Shown piece by piece: positions 8,215 through 17,773 of a stretch of 64,000 nt of DNA (the stretch's first letter is position 1; every line of letters begins with the position of its first letter). Below the pieces are notes generated by a model. That model saw only the letters and a list, made by a program, of their open reading frames with translations. It searched no databases and was not told the DNA's origin. This stretch comes from Sphingomonadaceae bacterium 3R27C6. GTDB lineage: Bacteria > Pseudomonadota > Alphaproteobacteria > Sphingomonadales > Sphingomonadaceae. A program made the translations under genes and the position numbers. The DNA lies in assembly GCA_005503215.1 (NCBI GenBank), contig SCNS01000011.1, forward strand, positions 83,087 to 147,086. Direction: 5' to 3'.

Positions 8215-8621
8215 AAACAAACAGCCAGCTATGGAAATGGGTCTCCATCGCTTCGAAGCACAAGCTTTCCCTTCGTACGGCTGGTTAAATGGAACAATCG
8301 GCACTGCTCTGTCAGCAGGGCGCACTCATGCCGGTCGTTTCTTGGGCGCGGTCTGGCGCCTAAAGTAGCCGTTAGGACAGAAGGTGAGAAGCGTCTGCTC
8401 GGTTCATTTGACCGGGACACCCGGTCCCGCGAGCAACGACAAGCTGGCTGTTTCGTCGGGTGGGGACTGTTCGTGAGCCGGCGGATTTCCGGCGCCGAAG
8501 GGCGGGCGCCGGGATCCATCGGCGCCCGCCCTCAAGGTCAGTTTGGCCGTCCGCGAAGGAAACTTCCTAAGGGGTTGGAGCGCGCCCAATGCGCGTGGCG
8601 ACCAACCGCCCGACGTGGCAC
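8215..8621. other. Intergenic stretch between convergent genes
   Basis: About 400 bases separate the glutathione transferase from the convergent copper operon. I see no gene; the short ORFs have no ribosome binding site and no recognisable product. The one feature is the long hairpin at 8500-8531. Confidence 0.5.
8500..8531. terminator. 12-bp hairpin downstream of copper operon
   Basis: GGGCGGGCGCCG (8500-8511) and CGGCGCCCGCCC (8520-8531) form a perfect 12-bp stem with an 8-base loop. It lies about 90 bases beyond the last gene of the minus-strand copper operon and about 290 bases beyond the plus-strand transferase, so it could serve either. There is no U-tract. Confidence 0.5.
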
Positions 8622-8990
8622 CTATAGCGCCTTGTCGAGCTTGGTGATCGTGCCGGCCTTGCCGTCCCAATCGAGCTCGAACACGACCTTGTCGCCGACC
8701 TTGATGTCCTTCAACAGCTCCGGTTTCGCCACAAAGCCCATCGTCATCGGCGGCCATTCGAGCTCGGCGATCGCACCATGATCGAGCGTGAGCTGCCCCT
8801 TCGCGGTGTCGATCGCGGTCACGGTGCCGGTGCTTTTGCCATGTATGGTCTCGGCCGGCATCGCCATGGTCCCGACGTCGTCGGTCATGGCGGCCTTCTC
8901 TTCGGCTTTCGCCGCTTCGCCTTGCTGGCCGCAGCCGGCAAGCGCCGTACCGAGCGCAAGGCTGAGCGCGATGGTGGTATATGTCTTCAT
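8622..8990 (-). CDS. CusF-like copper-binding lipoprotein (122 aa)
   Basis: The lipobox 'ALAGCGQ' indicates a lipoprotein anchored in the membrane facing the periplasm. The C-terminal part (about residues 48-122) is a CusF_Ec-type small beta-barrel (PF11604). Its motif is '[10 protein letters not shown]', where in CusF a Trp covers the metal and Met residues bind Cu(I)/Ag(I). In Cus systems this chaperone hands metal to the CusB/CusA pump. Its ATG overlaps the stop of the CusA gene by 4 bases (ATGA), so it is translationally coupled as the last gene of the operon. Anchoring by a lipid rather than secretion as a free protein differs from E. coli CusF. Confidence 0.9.
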   Translation of the reverse strand: MKTYTTIALSLALGTALAGCGQQGEAAKAEEKAAMTDDVGTMAMPAETIHGKSTGTVTAIDTAKGQLTLDHGAIAELEWPPMTMGFVAKPELLKDIKVGDKVVFELDWDGKAGTITKLDKAL

Positions 8991-11900
8991 GTCGTTTCTC
9001 CTTCGGGTTGAACGGTTTTGGCGAAACGGCTCCGCATGATCAGATAGGCGGCGGGCAGGACGAACATCGAAAGCAGCGGCGCGGTCAGCATGCCGCCCAC
9101 CATCGGTGCCGCGATGCGGCTCATCACTTCGGAACCGGTGCCCGTTCCAACGAGGATCGGGAACAGGCCGGCGAGGATGACGGCAACCGTCATCGCCTTT
9201 GGCCGGACGCGTAGCAGCGCCCCGTCGCGGACCGCCGCCCTGACATCATGGTCGCTTCGGGCATCGAGTGCCTGGCGGAGATAGATGAGCATCACGACGC
9301 CGAACTCGGCGGCGACGCCCGCCAGCGCGATGAACCCCACCGCGCTCGCGACCGACTGGTTGTAGTCCAGAAGATAAAGCAGCCACAGCCCGCCGGTGAG
9401 CGCAAAGGGCAATGTTGCGAGGATCAGCAGCGCCTCGTCCCAGCGGCGGAAGATCAGGTAGAGCAGGCCGGCGATGATCGCGAGCGTGACGGGCACGACG
9501 ATCTTCATCCGTTCGGTGGCGCGGATCAGAAATTCGAACTGGCCAGCGTAGGAGACGCTGACCCCCGGCTGCAGATCGACGCCGCGCGCGACTGCTTGCT
9601 GGATGTCCTGGACGAGCGTCTGGAGGTCGCGATCGCGGCCTTCGACATAGATGTAGGTGACCGGCCGCCCATTCTCGCTCCGCAGCATCGGCGGTCCGTC
9701 GCTGACCCTGACGCTCGCCACCGTGCCGAGCGTGATCTGCTGGCGCGACGGGGTGAGGAGGGGAAGGTTGGCGAGTTCGCCGATGCTGTCCCTGAGCTCG
9801 CGCGGATAGCGGACGCTGATCGGATAGCGCGCCACCCCCTCGACGGTCTGGCCGATCGTCTCGCCGCCGATCGCGCCCGATACGATCGCCTGCACGTCGG
9901 CGACGTTGAGGCCGTATCGCGCGGCGGCGGCGCGATCGATGTCGACGTCGATATAACGCCCGCCCGTCAAGCGTTCGGCGAGCGCCGACGATACGCCCGG
10001 CACCGTCTTGACCACGGTTTCGACCCGTTTCGCGGTTCGGTCGACCGCCGCGAGATCCGACCCCGCGATCTTGATCCCGATCGGGCTCTTGATTCCCGTC
10101 GCCAGCATGTCGATGCGGTTGCGGATCGGCGGAATCCAGAAGTTTGCGAGCCCCGGCACCCGGACGCGTGCGTCGAGTTCGGCGATCAGCTTCGCCTCGG
10201 TCATTCCGGGGCGCCATTGATCCTTTGGCTTGAACCGGATCGTTGTCTCGAACATTTCGAGCGGCGCCGGGTCGGTCGCGCTGTCGGCGCGGCCCGCCTT
10301 GCCGAACACGCTCTCGACCTCGGGAACCGTCTTGATCAGCCGGTCGGTCTGCTGGAGCAGGCTCGCCACCTTCGCGGTCGATATGCCCGGCAACGCCGAG
10401 GGCATGTAGAGAAGGTCGCCCTCGCTCAGCTGCGGCATGAACTCACCGCCGAGCTGCGTCATCGGCCAGAGGCTCGTTGCGAAGATGAGGCCGGCGATCG
10501 CGAGCGTCTTCTTCGGCCGTTCGAGTACCCAATCAAGCGCCGGCCGATAGGCACGGGTCAGCCAGCGATTGACGGGATTGGATTGCTCGCCCGGAATGCG
10601 CCCGCGGATCAGCCACCCCATCAGCACCGGGATCAGCGTGATCGACAGCAACGCCGCGGCCGCCATCGCATAGGTCTTGGTAAAGGCAAGCGGCGAGAAG
10701 AGCCGGCCTTCCTGTCCTTCGAGCGTGAAGATTGGCAGGAAGGAGAAAGTGATGATGAGCAGGCTGAGGAAAAGCGCGGGGCCGACCTCGGCGGCGGCAT
10801 CGGTGATGACGTGCCAGCGCGCCGCGCCTTTCAGCTCCTCGCCCGGGTGATCGGCTTCCCAATGCTCGAGATGCTTGTGTGCATTTTCGATCATCACCAC
10901 CGCGGCGTCGACCATCGCGCCTACCGCGATCGCGATCCCGCCGAGCGACAGGATATTGGCGTTGAGCCCCTGCACCCGCATGACGATGAAGGCGATCAAT
11001 ATGCCGAGCGGCAGCGTCAGGATCGCGACCAGCGCCGAACGCGCGTGCCAGAGGAACAGCGCGCAAACGATGGCGACGATGACGAATTCTTCGACCAGCT
11101 TGGTGGTGAGGTTGTCGACGGCGCGGTCGATGAGCCCCGAGCGGTCATAGGTCGTCACGATCTCGACCCCCGGCGGCAGGCCTGCCTTGAGCTCGGCGAG
11201 CTTGGCGCGAACGCCGTCGATGACCTCGCGGGCGTTCTGGCCCTGCCGCATCACGATGACCCCGCCCGCGACCTCGCCCTCGCCGTTGAGTTCGGCGATG
11301 CCGCGGCGGCTGTCGGGGCCGATCTGGACGGTTGCAACGTCGCCCAGCGCCACCGGAACCCCGCCCGCTGCGGTGCGCAGCGGCACGCTGCGAAAATCGT
11401 CGAGATTTGAAAGATAGCCGCTCGCCCGCACGATATATTCGGCTTCGGCCATTTCGACCGTGCCGCCGCCGCGTTCCTGATTGGCGCGTTTCAGCGCATC
11501 GGTCACCTCGGCCGCTGTGACCCCAAAGGCGGCGAGCTTCTGCGGATCGACGAGGATCTGATATTGCCGGACCATCCCGCCGAGGCTCGCGACCTCGGCG
11601 ACGCCGGGGACCGCCTTCAACTCGAAGCGCAGGAACCAGTCCTGCAGGCTGCGCAGGTCGGCGAGGTCGTGGCGCCCGCTCTTGTCGACGAGCGCATATT
11701 CATAGACCCAGCCGACCCCCGTCGCATCGGGCCCGAGCGTCGCCTTCGCCCCTTCGGGCAGGCTGCCCTGCACCTGGCTCAGATATTCGAGCACGCGGCT
11801 GCGCGCCCAATAAAGGTCGGTGTCGTCGTCGAACAGCACATAGACGAAGCTGTCGCCGACGAAGCTATAGCCGCGCACGACGCGCGCGCCGGGCACCGAC

Positions 11901-12121
11901 AACATCGTCGTCGTGATCGGGTAGGTGACCTGGTCCTCGACGATTCGGGGTGCCTGGCCCGCATAGCTGGTGCGGATGATGACCTGAACGTCGGAGAGGT
12001 CGGGGAGCGCATCGACCGGCGTCGTGCGGACTGCGGCGATGCCGAGCAAGGTGAGGATCAGCGCCGCCGCGACGACAAGCCCGCGCGCCGCGACCGAGGC
12101 GCGAATGATCTTCGCGATCAT
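8987..12121 (-). CDS. CusA/CzcA-family heavy-metal efflux RND pump (1044 aa)
   Basis: This is a full-length inner-membrane proton-driven RND transporter of the heavy-metal efflux family. It shows the first TM helix ('[18 protein letters not shown]'), two large periplasmic loops and a TM4 region with acidic residues ('[20 protein letters not shown]'), the family's proton-relay signature. The C-terminal helices are complete. In CusA a Met triad in the periplasmic cleft binds Cu(I)/Ag(I); I did not map it exactly, so the metal is inferred from the operon partners. The gene overlaps its neighbours by 4 bases on both sides (CusB upstream, the CusF-like gene downstream). The long plus-strand ORF opposite it is a shadow. 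Confidence 0.95.
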   Translation of the reverse strand: MIAKIIRASVAARGLVVAAALILTLLGIAAVRTTPVDALPDLSDVQVIIRTSYAGQAPRIVEDQVTYPITTTMLSVPGARVVRGYSFVGDSFVYVLFDDDTDLYWARSRVLEYLSQVQGSLPEGAKATLGPDATGVGWVYEYALVDKSGRHDLADLRSLQDWFLRFELKAVPGVAEVASLGGMVRQYQILVDPQKLAAFGVTAAEVTDALKRANQERGGGTVEMAEAEYIVRASGYLSNLDDFRSVPLRTAAGGVPVALGDVATVQIGPDSRRGIAELNGEGEVAGGVIVMRQGQNAREVIDGVRAKLAELKAGLPPGVEIVTTYDRSGLIDRAVDNLTTKLVEEFVIVAIVCALFLWHARSALVAILTLPLGILIAFIVMRVQGLNANILSLGGIAIAVGAMVDAAVVMIENAHKHLEHWEADHPGEELKGAARWHVITDAAAEVGPALFLSLLIITFSFLPIFTLEGQEGRLFSPLAFTKTYAMAAAALLSITLIPVLMGWLIRGRIPGEQSNPVNRWLTRAYRPALDWVLERPKKTLAIAGLIFATSLWPMTQLGGEFMPQLSEGDLLYMPSALPGISTAKVASLLQQTDRLIKTVPEVESVFGKAGRADSATDPAPLEMFETTIRFKPKDQWRPGMTEAKLIAELDARVRVPGLANFWIPPIRNRIDMLATGIKSPIGIKIAGSDLAAVDRTAKRVETVVKTVPGVSSALAERLTGGRYIDVDIDRAAAARYGLNVADVQAIVSGAIGGETIGQTVEGVARYPISVRYPRELRDSIGELANLPLLTPSRQQITLGTVASVRVSDGPPMLRSENGRPVTYIYVEGRDRDLQTLVQDIQQAVARGVDLQPGVSVSYAGQFEFLIRATERMKIVVPVTLAIIAGLLYLIFRRWDEALLILATLPFALTGGLWLLYLLDYNQSVASAVGFIALAGVAAEFGVVMLIYLRQALDARSDHDVRAAVRDGALLRVRPKAMTVAVILAGLFPILVGTGTGSEVMSRIAAPMVGGMLTAPLLSMFVLPAAYLIMRSRFAKTVQPEGETT

Positions 12122-13347
12122 TGCGCCGACTCCAGCGAGCGGACTGTGAGGCCGGTCAGGCTCGCTTCGGAGTCGAGCAGGAACTGTCCCGATGCGACAA
12201 CCTTCTCGCCGGGGGCCAGCCCTTGCAATATCTCGGTTTTGCCGCCGCCTTCACGTCCGGCGACTACCTCGGCGGGATGGTAGCGCCCGTCGCCCTTCTC
12301 GAGCATCACGATGTTGCGCGTGCCGGTACGAATCACCGCTTCGCTCGGGACCAGCAGCGCCGGTTTCGCGTCGCCGCCGAGCGCGACGGTCGCGAACATG
12401 CCGGGGCGCAGGCGCCCGCCGCGATTGGCGAGCTCGACGCGCACCGTCAGCGTCCGGCTGTCGGCCGATGCGGTCGGCAGGATGGCGATAACCCTGCCGG
12501 CGAAGCTCTCGCCGGGAAAGGCAGTAAGGGTCGCGGTCGCCCGCTGGCCGGTCTTCACCAGTTCGGCCTGCGCCTCGGGGAGCGCTGCGTTGAGCCATAC
12601 GGTGCCCAGCCCCGAGATTTCGGCGAGCGTCTGGCCCGTGGCAAGGGTTACGCCCACGCGGGCGTTGAGCGTCTGAACGACCCCGCCGATCGGCGCGCGC
12701 ACGGTCAGCTTGCCGCCGGTGCGTCCGGTCCGGTCGACCTCGGCGATCACGCCTTCGGGTATGCCCATCAGCCGCAGCCGCTGCCGGGCGGCCGCCGTGA
12801 GTTCGGGTTTCCTGAGCTTCTTGACGCTCAGATATTCGGTCTGGGCGCTGCCCCATTCGGGCAATTGCAGGTCGGCGATCGGCGCGCCGGCGCGGATGAC
12901 ATCGCCGGGCGCGAGGCGATAGACGCGCTCGACGAAACCGCCCGAGCGGGCCTGGACGATCGCGACGTCGCGCTGGTTGAAATCGATGCTGCCATTGACG
13001 TCGAAGGTTGCCGCGATGCTGCCCATTTCGGCCGCTACCACTCTTATACCGAGGCTCTGCCGCGCCGCCGGATCGACCGACACGCCGGGTGCCGCGCCGC
13101 TGCCCTCGTCGGCATATTTGGGCTCGAGCTGCATGTCCATGAAGGGCGACTTGCCGGGCTTGTCGAACTTCTGGTTCGGGAACATCGGATCATAATAATA
13201 GAGGATCTTGCGTCCGCCGCTTCCGGTCGCCTCGGTTGGCGCATCGCTCTGGCCGCTCAGTCCCAGCCAGTATCCACCGCCGCCCGCGATCAGCACCGCG
13301 GCCAATATGCCGGCGCGCCACCGCGCCGCAGATGTTGCATCGGTCAT
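12118..13347 (-). CDS. CusB-type periplasmic adaptor of heavy-metal RND efflux (409 aa)
   Basis: This is the membrane-fusion protein linking the RND pump to the outer-membrane channel. It has an N-terminal anchor ('[18 protein letters not shown]'). A heavy-metal-binding YHS-like segment ('[20 protein letters not shown]' and '[14 protein letters not shown]') follows, as in CusB proteins, with Met residues that can take Cu/Ag from the chaperone. The barrel-sandwich/lipoyl, alpha-hairpin and beta-barrel domains come next. Length is typical. It overlaps both the TolC-type gene upstream and the CusA gene downstream by 4 bases, showing a tight operon. The M-x-M motif in the first domain favours copper/silver over zinc/cobalt. 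Confidence 0.93.
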   Translation of the reverse strand: MTDATSAARWRAGILAAVLIAGGGGYWLGLSGQSDAPTEATGSGGRKILYYYDPMFPNQKFDKPGKSPFMDMQLEPKYADEGSGAAPGVSVDPAARQSLGIRVVAAEMGSIAATFDVNGSIDFNQRDVAIVQARSGGFVERVYRLAPGDVIRAGAPIADLQLPEWGSAQTEYLSVKKLRKPELTAAARQRLRLMGIPEGVIAEVDRTGRTGGKLTVRAPIGGVVQTLNARVGVTLATGQTLAEISGLGTVWLNAALPEAQAELVKTGQRATATLTAFPGESFAGRVIAILPTASADSRTLTVRVELANRGGRLRPGMFATVALGGDAKPALLVPSEAVIRTGTRNIVMLEKGDGRYHPAEVVAGREGGGKTEILQGLAPGEKVVASGQFLLDSEASLTGLTVRSLESAQ

Positions 13348-14570
13348 CGACCTGCCTCCCCATAAATATAGTTGATCCGGATCGCGTCGCGCGCGACCTC
13401 GGCTTCGCGCGCCAGCGCATCGACTTCGGCCTCGGCGAGCGCGAGCGTCGACAGGAGCGCGGTCCCGAGGTCGAGCTTTCCGGCGGCGTAACTTGCAAGA
13501 TCGAGCTCGGCACGCTTCTTCGCGAGCGGCACGAGCCGCGTCCGCGCATTGGCGAGCTGCTCATGATGCATCCGATGATCGGCGAGATCGGCGTTGAGCG
13601 CCGCCGCGATGTCGCGTTTGGCGGCCTCGCGGTCAAGCCGGGCGCGCGTGGCCTCGCTGGCGCGCGCTGCGATCTTCGGGTTCTGCCGCTTTTTCGAGAA
13701 GAAGGGCAGGCCGATGGTGACTCCGACCGTGACGAGATCGCCATAATTTGGCTCGCGGCGCCCATAGGCGGCGTTGACGCTCCAGTCGGGGCGCTTGTCG
13801 GCGCGCGCGAGGCCGGTCTCGGCATCGGCGGCGATGGCCCGGGCGTCGAGCGCGCGCAGCCTTGGCAGGGCGTCAATGCCGGCGCGCAATCCTTGTTCGT
13901 CGATCATCTGCGGCGGCAAGTCGCCGAGTGTGTCGGCGGCGGCGTCGTCAGTGAAGCGGGCGAGCTGCGCGCGGGCGCGGGCGATCTCGGCGGCGAGCGC
14001 GCTGTGGCGATCGTTGATCGCGGCGCGAAGCTGATCGGGTTCGAGCGCCTGCGCCGGTCGAGCCGCGCCGCTCGCGAGCCGCGCGGTCACCGTCGCTTGA
14101 AGGTCTTCAAGGCCGTCGTCGAGCAGGTCGAGTTCCTTGAGGCGCTTCTTGGCGTAGAAGAGATCGACCCAGGCAAGCGCTGTCGCGAGCCTGACGTCCT
14201 GCGCGGTGACCGCTTCGTCGGCGCGGGCGATTCCGATTTCGGCCTGTGCGCGCGTCGCGCGCGCGCGCCGCTTGGCCGGATTCGGAAAATCCTGGCTGAT
14301 GCCGATGACCTGCATCGTGAAGTTGTCGCGATTGAACCGGCCCGCATCGGGCCCGGTCACCGGAAAATCCTTGATTGCCAGATCGAGCTTCGGGTCGGGC
14401 AGCCGGTCGGCGGCGATCGCCGCCGATTGGGCGGCATCGATGCCGGCTTCGCGGCCCTGCAATTCGGGCGCTCGCGTCGTCGCGAGTTCGAGCGCTTCAT
14501 CGAGCGACATGGGTTCGGCGCAAAGGGCCGTGGGCAGCGCAAGCAAGGCTGCGGCTAGAAAAAGGCGCAT
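13344..14570 (-). CDS. TolC-family outer-membrane channel of the copper efflux system (408 aa)
   Basis: This is an outer membrane efflux protein (two OEP repeats, PF02321) with signal peptide 'LFLAAALLALPTALCAEP'. Long alternating helical heptads ('RARATRAQAEIGIARADEA', 'LAEAEVDALAREAEVARDA') form the periplasmic tunnel. I chose the ATG at 14570 because AGGGGGA precedes it and it begins the signal peptide; the longer frame from 14720 overlaps the upstream small gene and adds a non-signal leader. It is shorter than typical CusC proteins (about 460 aa) but complete in both repeats. It ends in a 4-base overlap with the CusB gene. Confidence 0.92.
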   Translation of the reverse strand: MRLFLAAALLALPTALCAEPMSLDEALELATTRAPELQGREAGIDAAQSAAIAADRLPDPKLDLAIKDFPVTGPDAGRFNRDNFTMQVIGISQDFPNPAKRRARATRAQAEIGIARADEAVTAQDVRLATALAWVDLFYAKKRLKELDLLDDGLEDLQATVTARLASGAARPAQALEPDQLRAAINDRHSALAAEIARARAQLARFTDDAAADTLGDLPPQMIDEQGLRAGIDALPRLRALDARAIAADAETGLARADKRPDWSVNAAYGRREPNYGDLVTVGVTIGLPFFSKKRQNPKIAARASEATRARLDREAAKRDIAAALNADLADHRMHHEQLANARTRLVPLAKKRAELDLASYAAGKLDLGTALLSTLALAEAEVDALAREAEVARDAIRINYIYGEAGR

Positions 14571-14635
14571 GGGTCCCCCTTGTACGGAGCAGGCAGGACC
14601 GCCCCCGGCGTGGCTGCGCCAGGGGCGGACGGGCA

Positions 14636-14875
14636 TTATTTGCCGGGGTGGCTCATGTGATCGCCGGACATTTTCTTCATGCCCTCGGCGGGGCCGGACT
14701 TCATCGTGCAGCAATCGCACGCCTTCATGTCCTTCATGTCCTTCATATCGGACATGTTCGGCCCGGGTGCTTCGCTCGATTGCGTCGCATGATGGCCGCC
14801 CGGCGCTTCCTGCGCGATTGTGGGGGCGGCAAGGGTTGCGGCCGCGAATGCGGCAGCGCTCATAATCATTTTCAT
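14636..14875 (-). CDS. Small Met/His/Cys-rich exported protein, probable metal-binding (79 aa)
   Basis: A signal peptide ('MKMIMSAAAFAAATLAAPTI') is followed by a 60-residue mature part dominated by Met, His, Lys and Cys. It includes three tandem DMK units, the cluster 'KACDCCTMKSG' and 'MKKMSGDHMSHPGK'. I chose the ATG at 14875 because GAGGAATT precedes it. Such composition fits periplasmic Cu(I)/Ag(I) binding by thioether and thiol ligands, but no family fold is recognised. It lies between the first gene of the copper operon and the TolC gene on the same strand, 65 bases before the latter, so it is very likely co-regulated. A sponge or chaperone role is inference. Confidence 0.78.
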   Translation of the reverse strand: MKMIMSAAAFAAATLAAPTIAQEAPGGHHATQSSEAPGPNMSDMKDMKDMKACDCCTMKSGPAEGMKKMSGDHMSHPGK

Positions 14876-14938
14876 GTTGAATTCCTCGGTTGAAATGCGT
14901 GGAGCGCGCGCCGGCAGGTGCCGGTACGCATCAGGCAA

Positions 14939-15316
14939 TCAGCCGAGAATGAGCGGTGGATCGGGTTCGGGTCCGACCGTGCGCCCGTCCAGTCGGTGGG
15001 TCAGAAGTGGATCAAGCAGATCGCGCAGCGGTGCGGGGGCCGCGAACGGTATCGCCGGAGACACGACAACGGGCGGCAGCGCGCAACCCATCTTGGCGAT
15101 GCAGTCGAGCGTGAGGCCCGTGCAGGGTGCACTGTCATCGGATTTGTCGATGCCCATCATTTCGGCGCACTCGTCGCTCATCGCCGGTGCGGCAATGGCC
15201 GTCTCCGACGCCATGGGCATCGCCGGTGCCGAGGCGAATGCCGCCTCCTGGGCCAAAAGGCCAAGCATCGCTCCCAAAAGGAGCAAAAGGGAAAGCCAGC
15301 GCTTCACAGGCGACAC
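14939..15316 (-). CDS. Small exported Cys/Met-containing protein, first gene of copper operon (125 aa)
   Basis: I start it at the GTG at 15316, after AAGGA; a second GTG nine bases on (15307) is also possible. The longer frame back to a TTG at 15403 is excluded because that codon is the -35 box of the operon promoter. The protein has a strong signal peptide ('KRWLSLLLLLGAMLGLLAQ'), then a region with four Cys and several Met ('SDECAEMMGIDKSDD', 'PCTGLTLDCIAKMGCALPP'), and a Pro-rich tail. It has no known family to my eye. As the first gene behind a metal-responsive promoter it is probably periplasmic and metal-related. There are about 63 bases before the next small gene. Confidence 0.7.
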   Translation of the reverse strand: MSPVKRWLSLLLLLGAMLGLLAQEAAFASAPAMPMASETAIAAPAMSDECAEMMGIDKSDDSAPCTGLTLDCIAKMGCALPPVVVSPAIPFAAPAPLRDLLDPLLTHRLDGRTVGPEPDPPLILG

Positions 15317-15372
15317 ATGATCCTTGTACGGTTTTCCGTCAATCCGAGACCGGAAGAGCGGGGTGCATTGCA

Positions 15373-15403
15373 CTATAGCATCCGTACCATGGTACGGAGT
15401 CAA
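15373..15403 (-). promoter_or_regulatory. MerR-type metal-responsive promoter/operator of the copper operon
   Basis: On the minus strand: -35 TTGACT (15403-15398), a 19-bp spacer, and -10 CTATAG (15378-15373). The spacer holds the perfect 16-bp palindrome CCGTACCATGGTACGG (15382-15397). A 19-20-bp spacer with a central dyad is diagnostic of MerR/CueR-activated promoters. Nearly the same element lies at 59941-59971 beside a CueR-like merR gene. Transcription would begin near 15366, giving a leader of about 50 bases before the GTG at 15316. Confidence 0.85.
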
Positions 15404-15690
15404 GCCGTTTCGTCGAGGCGCCCATTGGGGCGAGGACGCGGTTCAGCACAATCGAGGACGAGCGTTGCGGCAACGGTCTTTGGAATCGGCCGTCACGCGC
15501 CGTTCGGCTCGTGTCAAAGGGGAAACGGGGCGGCGATCTGTCTGATCGAACCGCCGGTAGCGGCTCGCTGGACCAGCCCCCGAGATTCAAGTGAAAGAGC
15601 GGGTTTTCCTGCTTCTGTTCCGTAACCTGCTGTTCCGCTCTCGGCCAGACTTGGTCGTCGAGCTTTGTGCCCATAGAACCTGCTGGAGGG

Positions 15691-17772
15691 CTAGAGGCGG
15701 ACGGACGCCATAAGGTTCGCTTCGACGCCGCCGGATATGTGGATTTCATATCTCCCCGGCTCGATTTTCCATTCGTGATTGTGTTCGTCACGATAGCGCA
15801 GGTCGTCGATCTTGATTTTCATCATGATCGTGCGTGTTTCGCCTGGAGCAAGCGAGATGCGAGAAAAGGCTTTGAGTGCGAGAGGCCAGCGTTCGACGAC
15901 ACCGGGATATCGGACATAGCAGAGGACGCTCTCGTCACCGATGCGCTCTCCGACATTGGCTATCGTTATCGAAACGTCCAGGCTGTCGCCGGAAACCGAA
16001 GCGCGCAATGCGCGACGGGCGAAGCGCGTGTAGCTTAGGCCGTGACCGAAGGGATAGCGTGGTTCGGTGCCGTCGCGCGCCAGCTTCGCGTAGCCGTGCC
16101 AATAGTCATAGGTAATCGCGTCGGCATCGCGATCGAAATGCGGATAATCGGCGGCGTCGCGTGCGACGGTGAAGGGCAGGCGGCCCGACGGACTGACCCC
16201 GCCGAACAGGATGTCGGCCAGCGCGGTGCCGCCTTCCATGCCCGCATAAAATGTCTGGAGGATCGCCGATGCCTGTTCGCGCCAGCTCTCCACAAGCACG
16301 GCGGAACCCGCGACGATCGCAACGACGACGGGCGTTCCCGTCGCGGCGACGGCTTCGATCAACGCGATCTGCTCCGCGGGCAGGTCGAGCGATAGCCGGT
16401 CGCCGCCGATCGCCGGGCGCCCTCCGCTGCCGTCGCTTTCCTGGCCCAGCGTGATGTCGCCCGGGATATATTCGCCTTCCTCGCGTGCCGTATAGCCCGC
16501 GACGATCAGCGCGACATCGGCTTCGCGCGCCGCGGCGACCGCGGCGTCGATGTCGTCCTCGTCACCGCTCAAAATGGCCTCGGGGCCGAGGGTAGTGCGG
16601 AGCGCCTCAAGCGGCGTGACGACATAGGGCGGACGTACCCGGCTCGATCCCATGTCGCCGGTGTTCGGAAGCTCCGCTAACCGGCCCAGAACGGCGAGCC
16701 GGCGAACCTTGCTCCGGTCGAGCGGCAGCACGCCGTTGTTTTCGAGCAGGACGATCGACTTTTGCGCGGCTTCGCGCGCGAGCGCGATATGCTCGGGCGA
16801 CGCGACCAGTTCGGCGGGATATTCGGTCAGCGGGTCGGCTGCGCAGGCAAAGCGATATTGCGTGCGCAGGATGTTGCGGCACGCGCGGTCGATCACAAAG
16901 GGATCGACATGCCCCGCCTCGACCGCCGCGACCAGCTTGTCGCCAAGAATCTGCGGCTCGGGATTCTCGATGTCGAGCCCGGCGGCGACGGCATAGGGCT
17001 TGTAGAGGCCCATCACCCAGTCCGAATGCACGAAGCCCGAAAAGCCCCATTCGCCGCGCAAGATGTCGGTGAGCAGGCCGTGGTGCTGGCCGCAATATTC
17101 GCCATTATACTTGTTGTACGCGCTCATCACGGTCGCGACGCCGGCGTCGAGTGCCGCCTTGAAATGCGGCAGATAGATTTCGTGGAGCGCGCGCTCGTCG
17201 ATCTGCACATCGACCTTGAAGCGCGCATTCTCCATCGAATTGAGCGCGAAGTGCTTGACTGTTGCGATCACATTCTGGGTCTGGATACCGATCCCCAGCG
17301 CGGCGCCCATCGCGCCCAGATGATGCGGATCTTCGCCATAGGTTTCCTGCGCGCGCCCCCAGGCGGGATGGCGCAGGATATTGATGCACACGGCTCCTGA
17401 AAGGTCGCAGTCCTGCGCGCGGATTTCCTTGCCCATCGCCTCGCCGATCCGCATTTCGAGGTCGGTGTCGAAGGTGGCACCGCGCGCCATCGTGCAGGGG
17501 AAACAGGTGCTCTGGCCGCGCGCGACGCCGCGCGGGCCGTCGGTGAACCACAGGGGCGGGACGCCGAGGCGCTCGATCCCACTGCCGGCGCGATAGGGAC
17601 GCGCGCCCCACAGCCGGTCGTCGGCCATGAACTCCTGGAAAAAGCCGCGGCCCGACAGCATGCCGACCTTTTCGGCGAGCGTCGCATGATTCAGGATCGC
17701 ATCGATCGTGTCGGCGATCCATTCGTCCGAAGCGCCGCGGCGGGGTGCGAAGTCAAATTGCTGATCGCTCAT
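15691..17772 (-). CDS. GH3 family beta-glycosidase, apparently cytoplasmic (693 aa)
   Basis: This is a glycoside hydrolase family 3 enzyme with (beta/alpha)8-barrel, alpha/beta sandwich and C-terminal FnIII-like domains. The nucleophile is Asp251 in 'GFVHSDWVMGLYK', and the conserved KH pair is at 173-174. The usual role is removal of terminal beta-linked glucose or xylose. I chose the ATG at 17772 because it is 1 base from the stop of the symporter gene and fits the operon. No signal peptide is visible, so it should act in the cytosol on oligosaccharides brought in by the adjacent symporter. Substrate cannot be fixed from sequence. It belongs to the TetR-linked operon with the operator at 19253-19268. 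Confidence 0.92.
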   Translation of the reverse strand: MSDQQFDFAPRRGASDEWIADTIDAILNHATLAEKVGMLSGRGFFQEFMADDRLWGARPYRAGSGIERLGVPPLWFTDGPRGVARGQSTCFPCTMARGATFDTDLEMRIGEAMGKEIRAQDCDLSGAVCINILRHPAWGRAQETYGEDPHHLGAMGAALGIGIQTQNVIATVKHFALNSMENARFKVDVQIDERALHEIYLPHFKAALDAGVATVMSAYNKYNGEYCGQHHGLLTDILRGEWGFSGFVHSDWVMGLYKPYAVAAGLDIENPEPQILGDKLVAAVEAGHVDPFVIDRACRNILRTQYRFACAADPLTEYPAELVASPEHIALAREAAQKSIVLLENNGVLPLDRSKVRRLAVLGRLAELPNTGDMGSSRVRPPYVVTPLEALRTTLGPEAILSGDEDDIDAAVAAAREADVALIVAGYTAREEGEYIPGDITLGQESDGSGGRPAIGGDRLSLDLPAEQIALIEAVAATGTPVVVAIVAGSAVLVESWREQASAILQTFYAGMEGGTALADILFGGVSPSGRLPFTVARDAADYPHFDRDADAITYDYWHGYAKLARDGTEPRYPFGHGLSYTRFARRALRASVSGDSLDVSITIANVGERIGDESVLCYVRYPGVVERWPLALKAFSRISLAPGETRTIMMKIKIDDLRYRDEHNHEWKIEPGRYEIHISGGVEANLMASVRL

Positions 17773-17773
17773 G

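Noticed and set aside
9248..11410. 720-codon plus-strand ORF opposite the CusA gene
   Set aside because: It is an Arg/Asp/Glu/His-rich shadow of a well-supported RND pump gene; it has no recognisable domain and lies wholly antisense.
15317..15403. N-terminal extension of the first copper-operon protein
   Set aside because: Its TTG start coincides with the -35 box, so the codons cannot be transcribed from that promoter.
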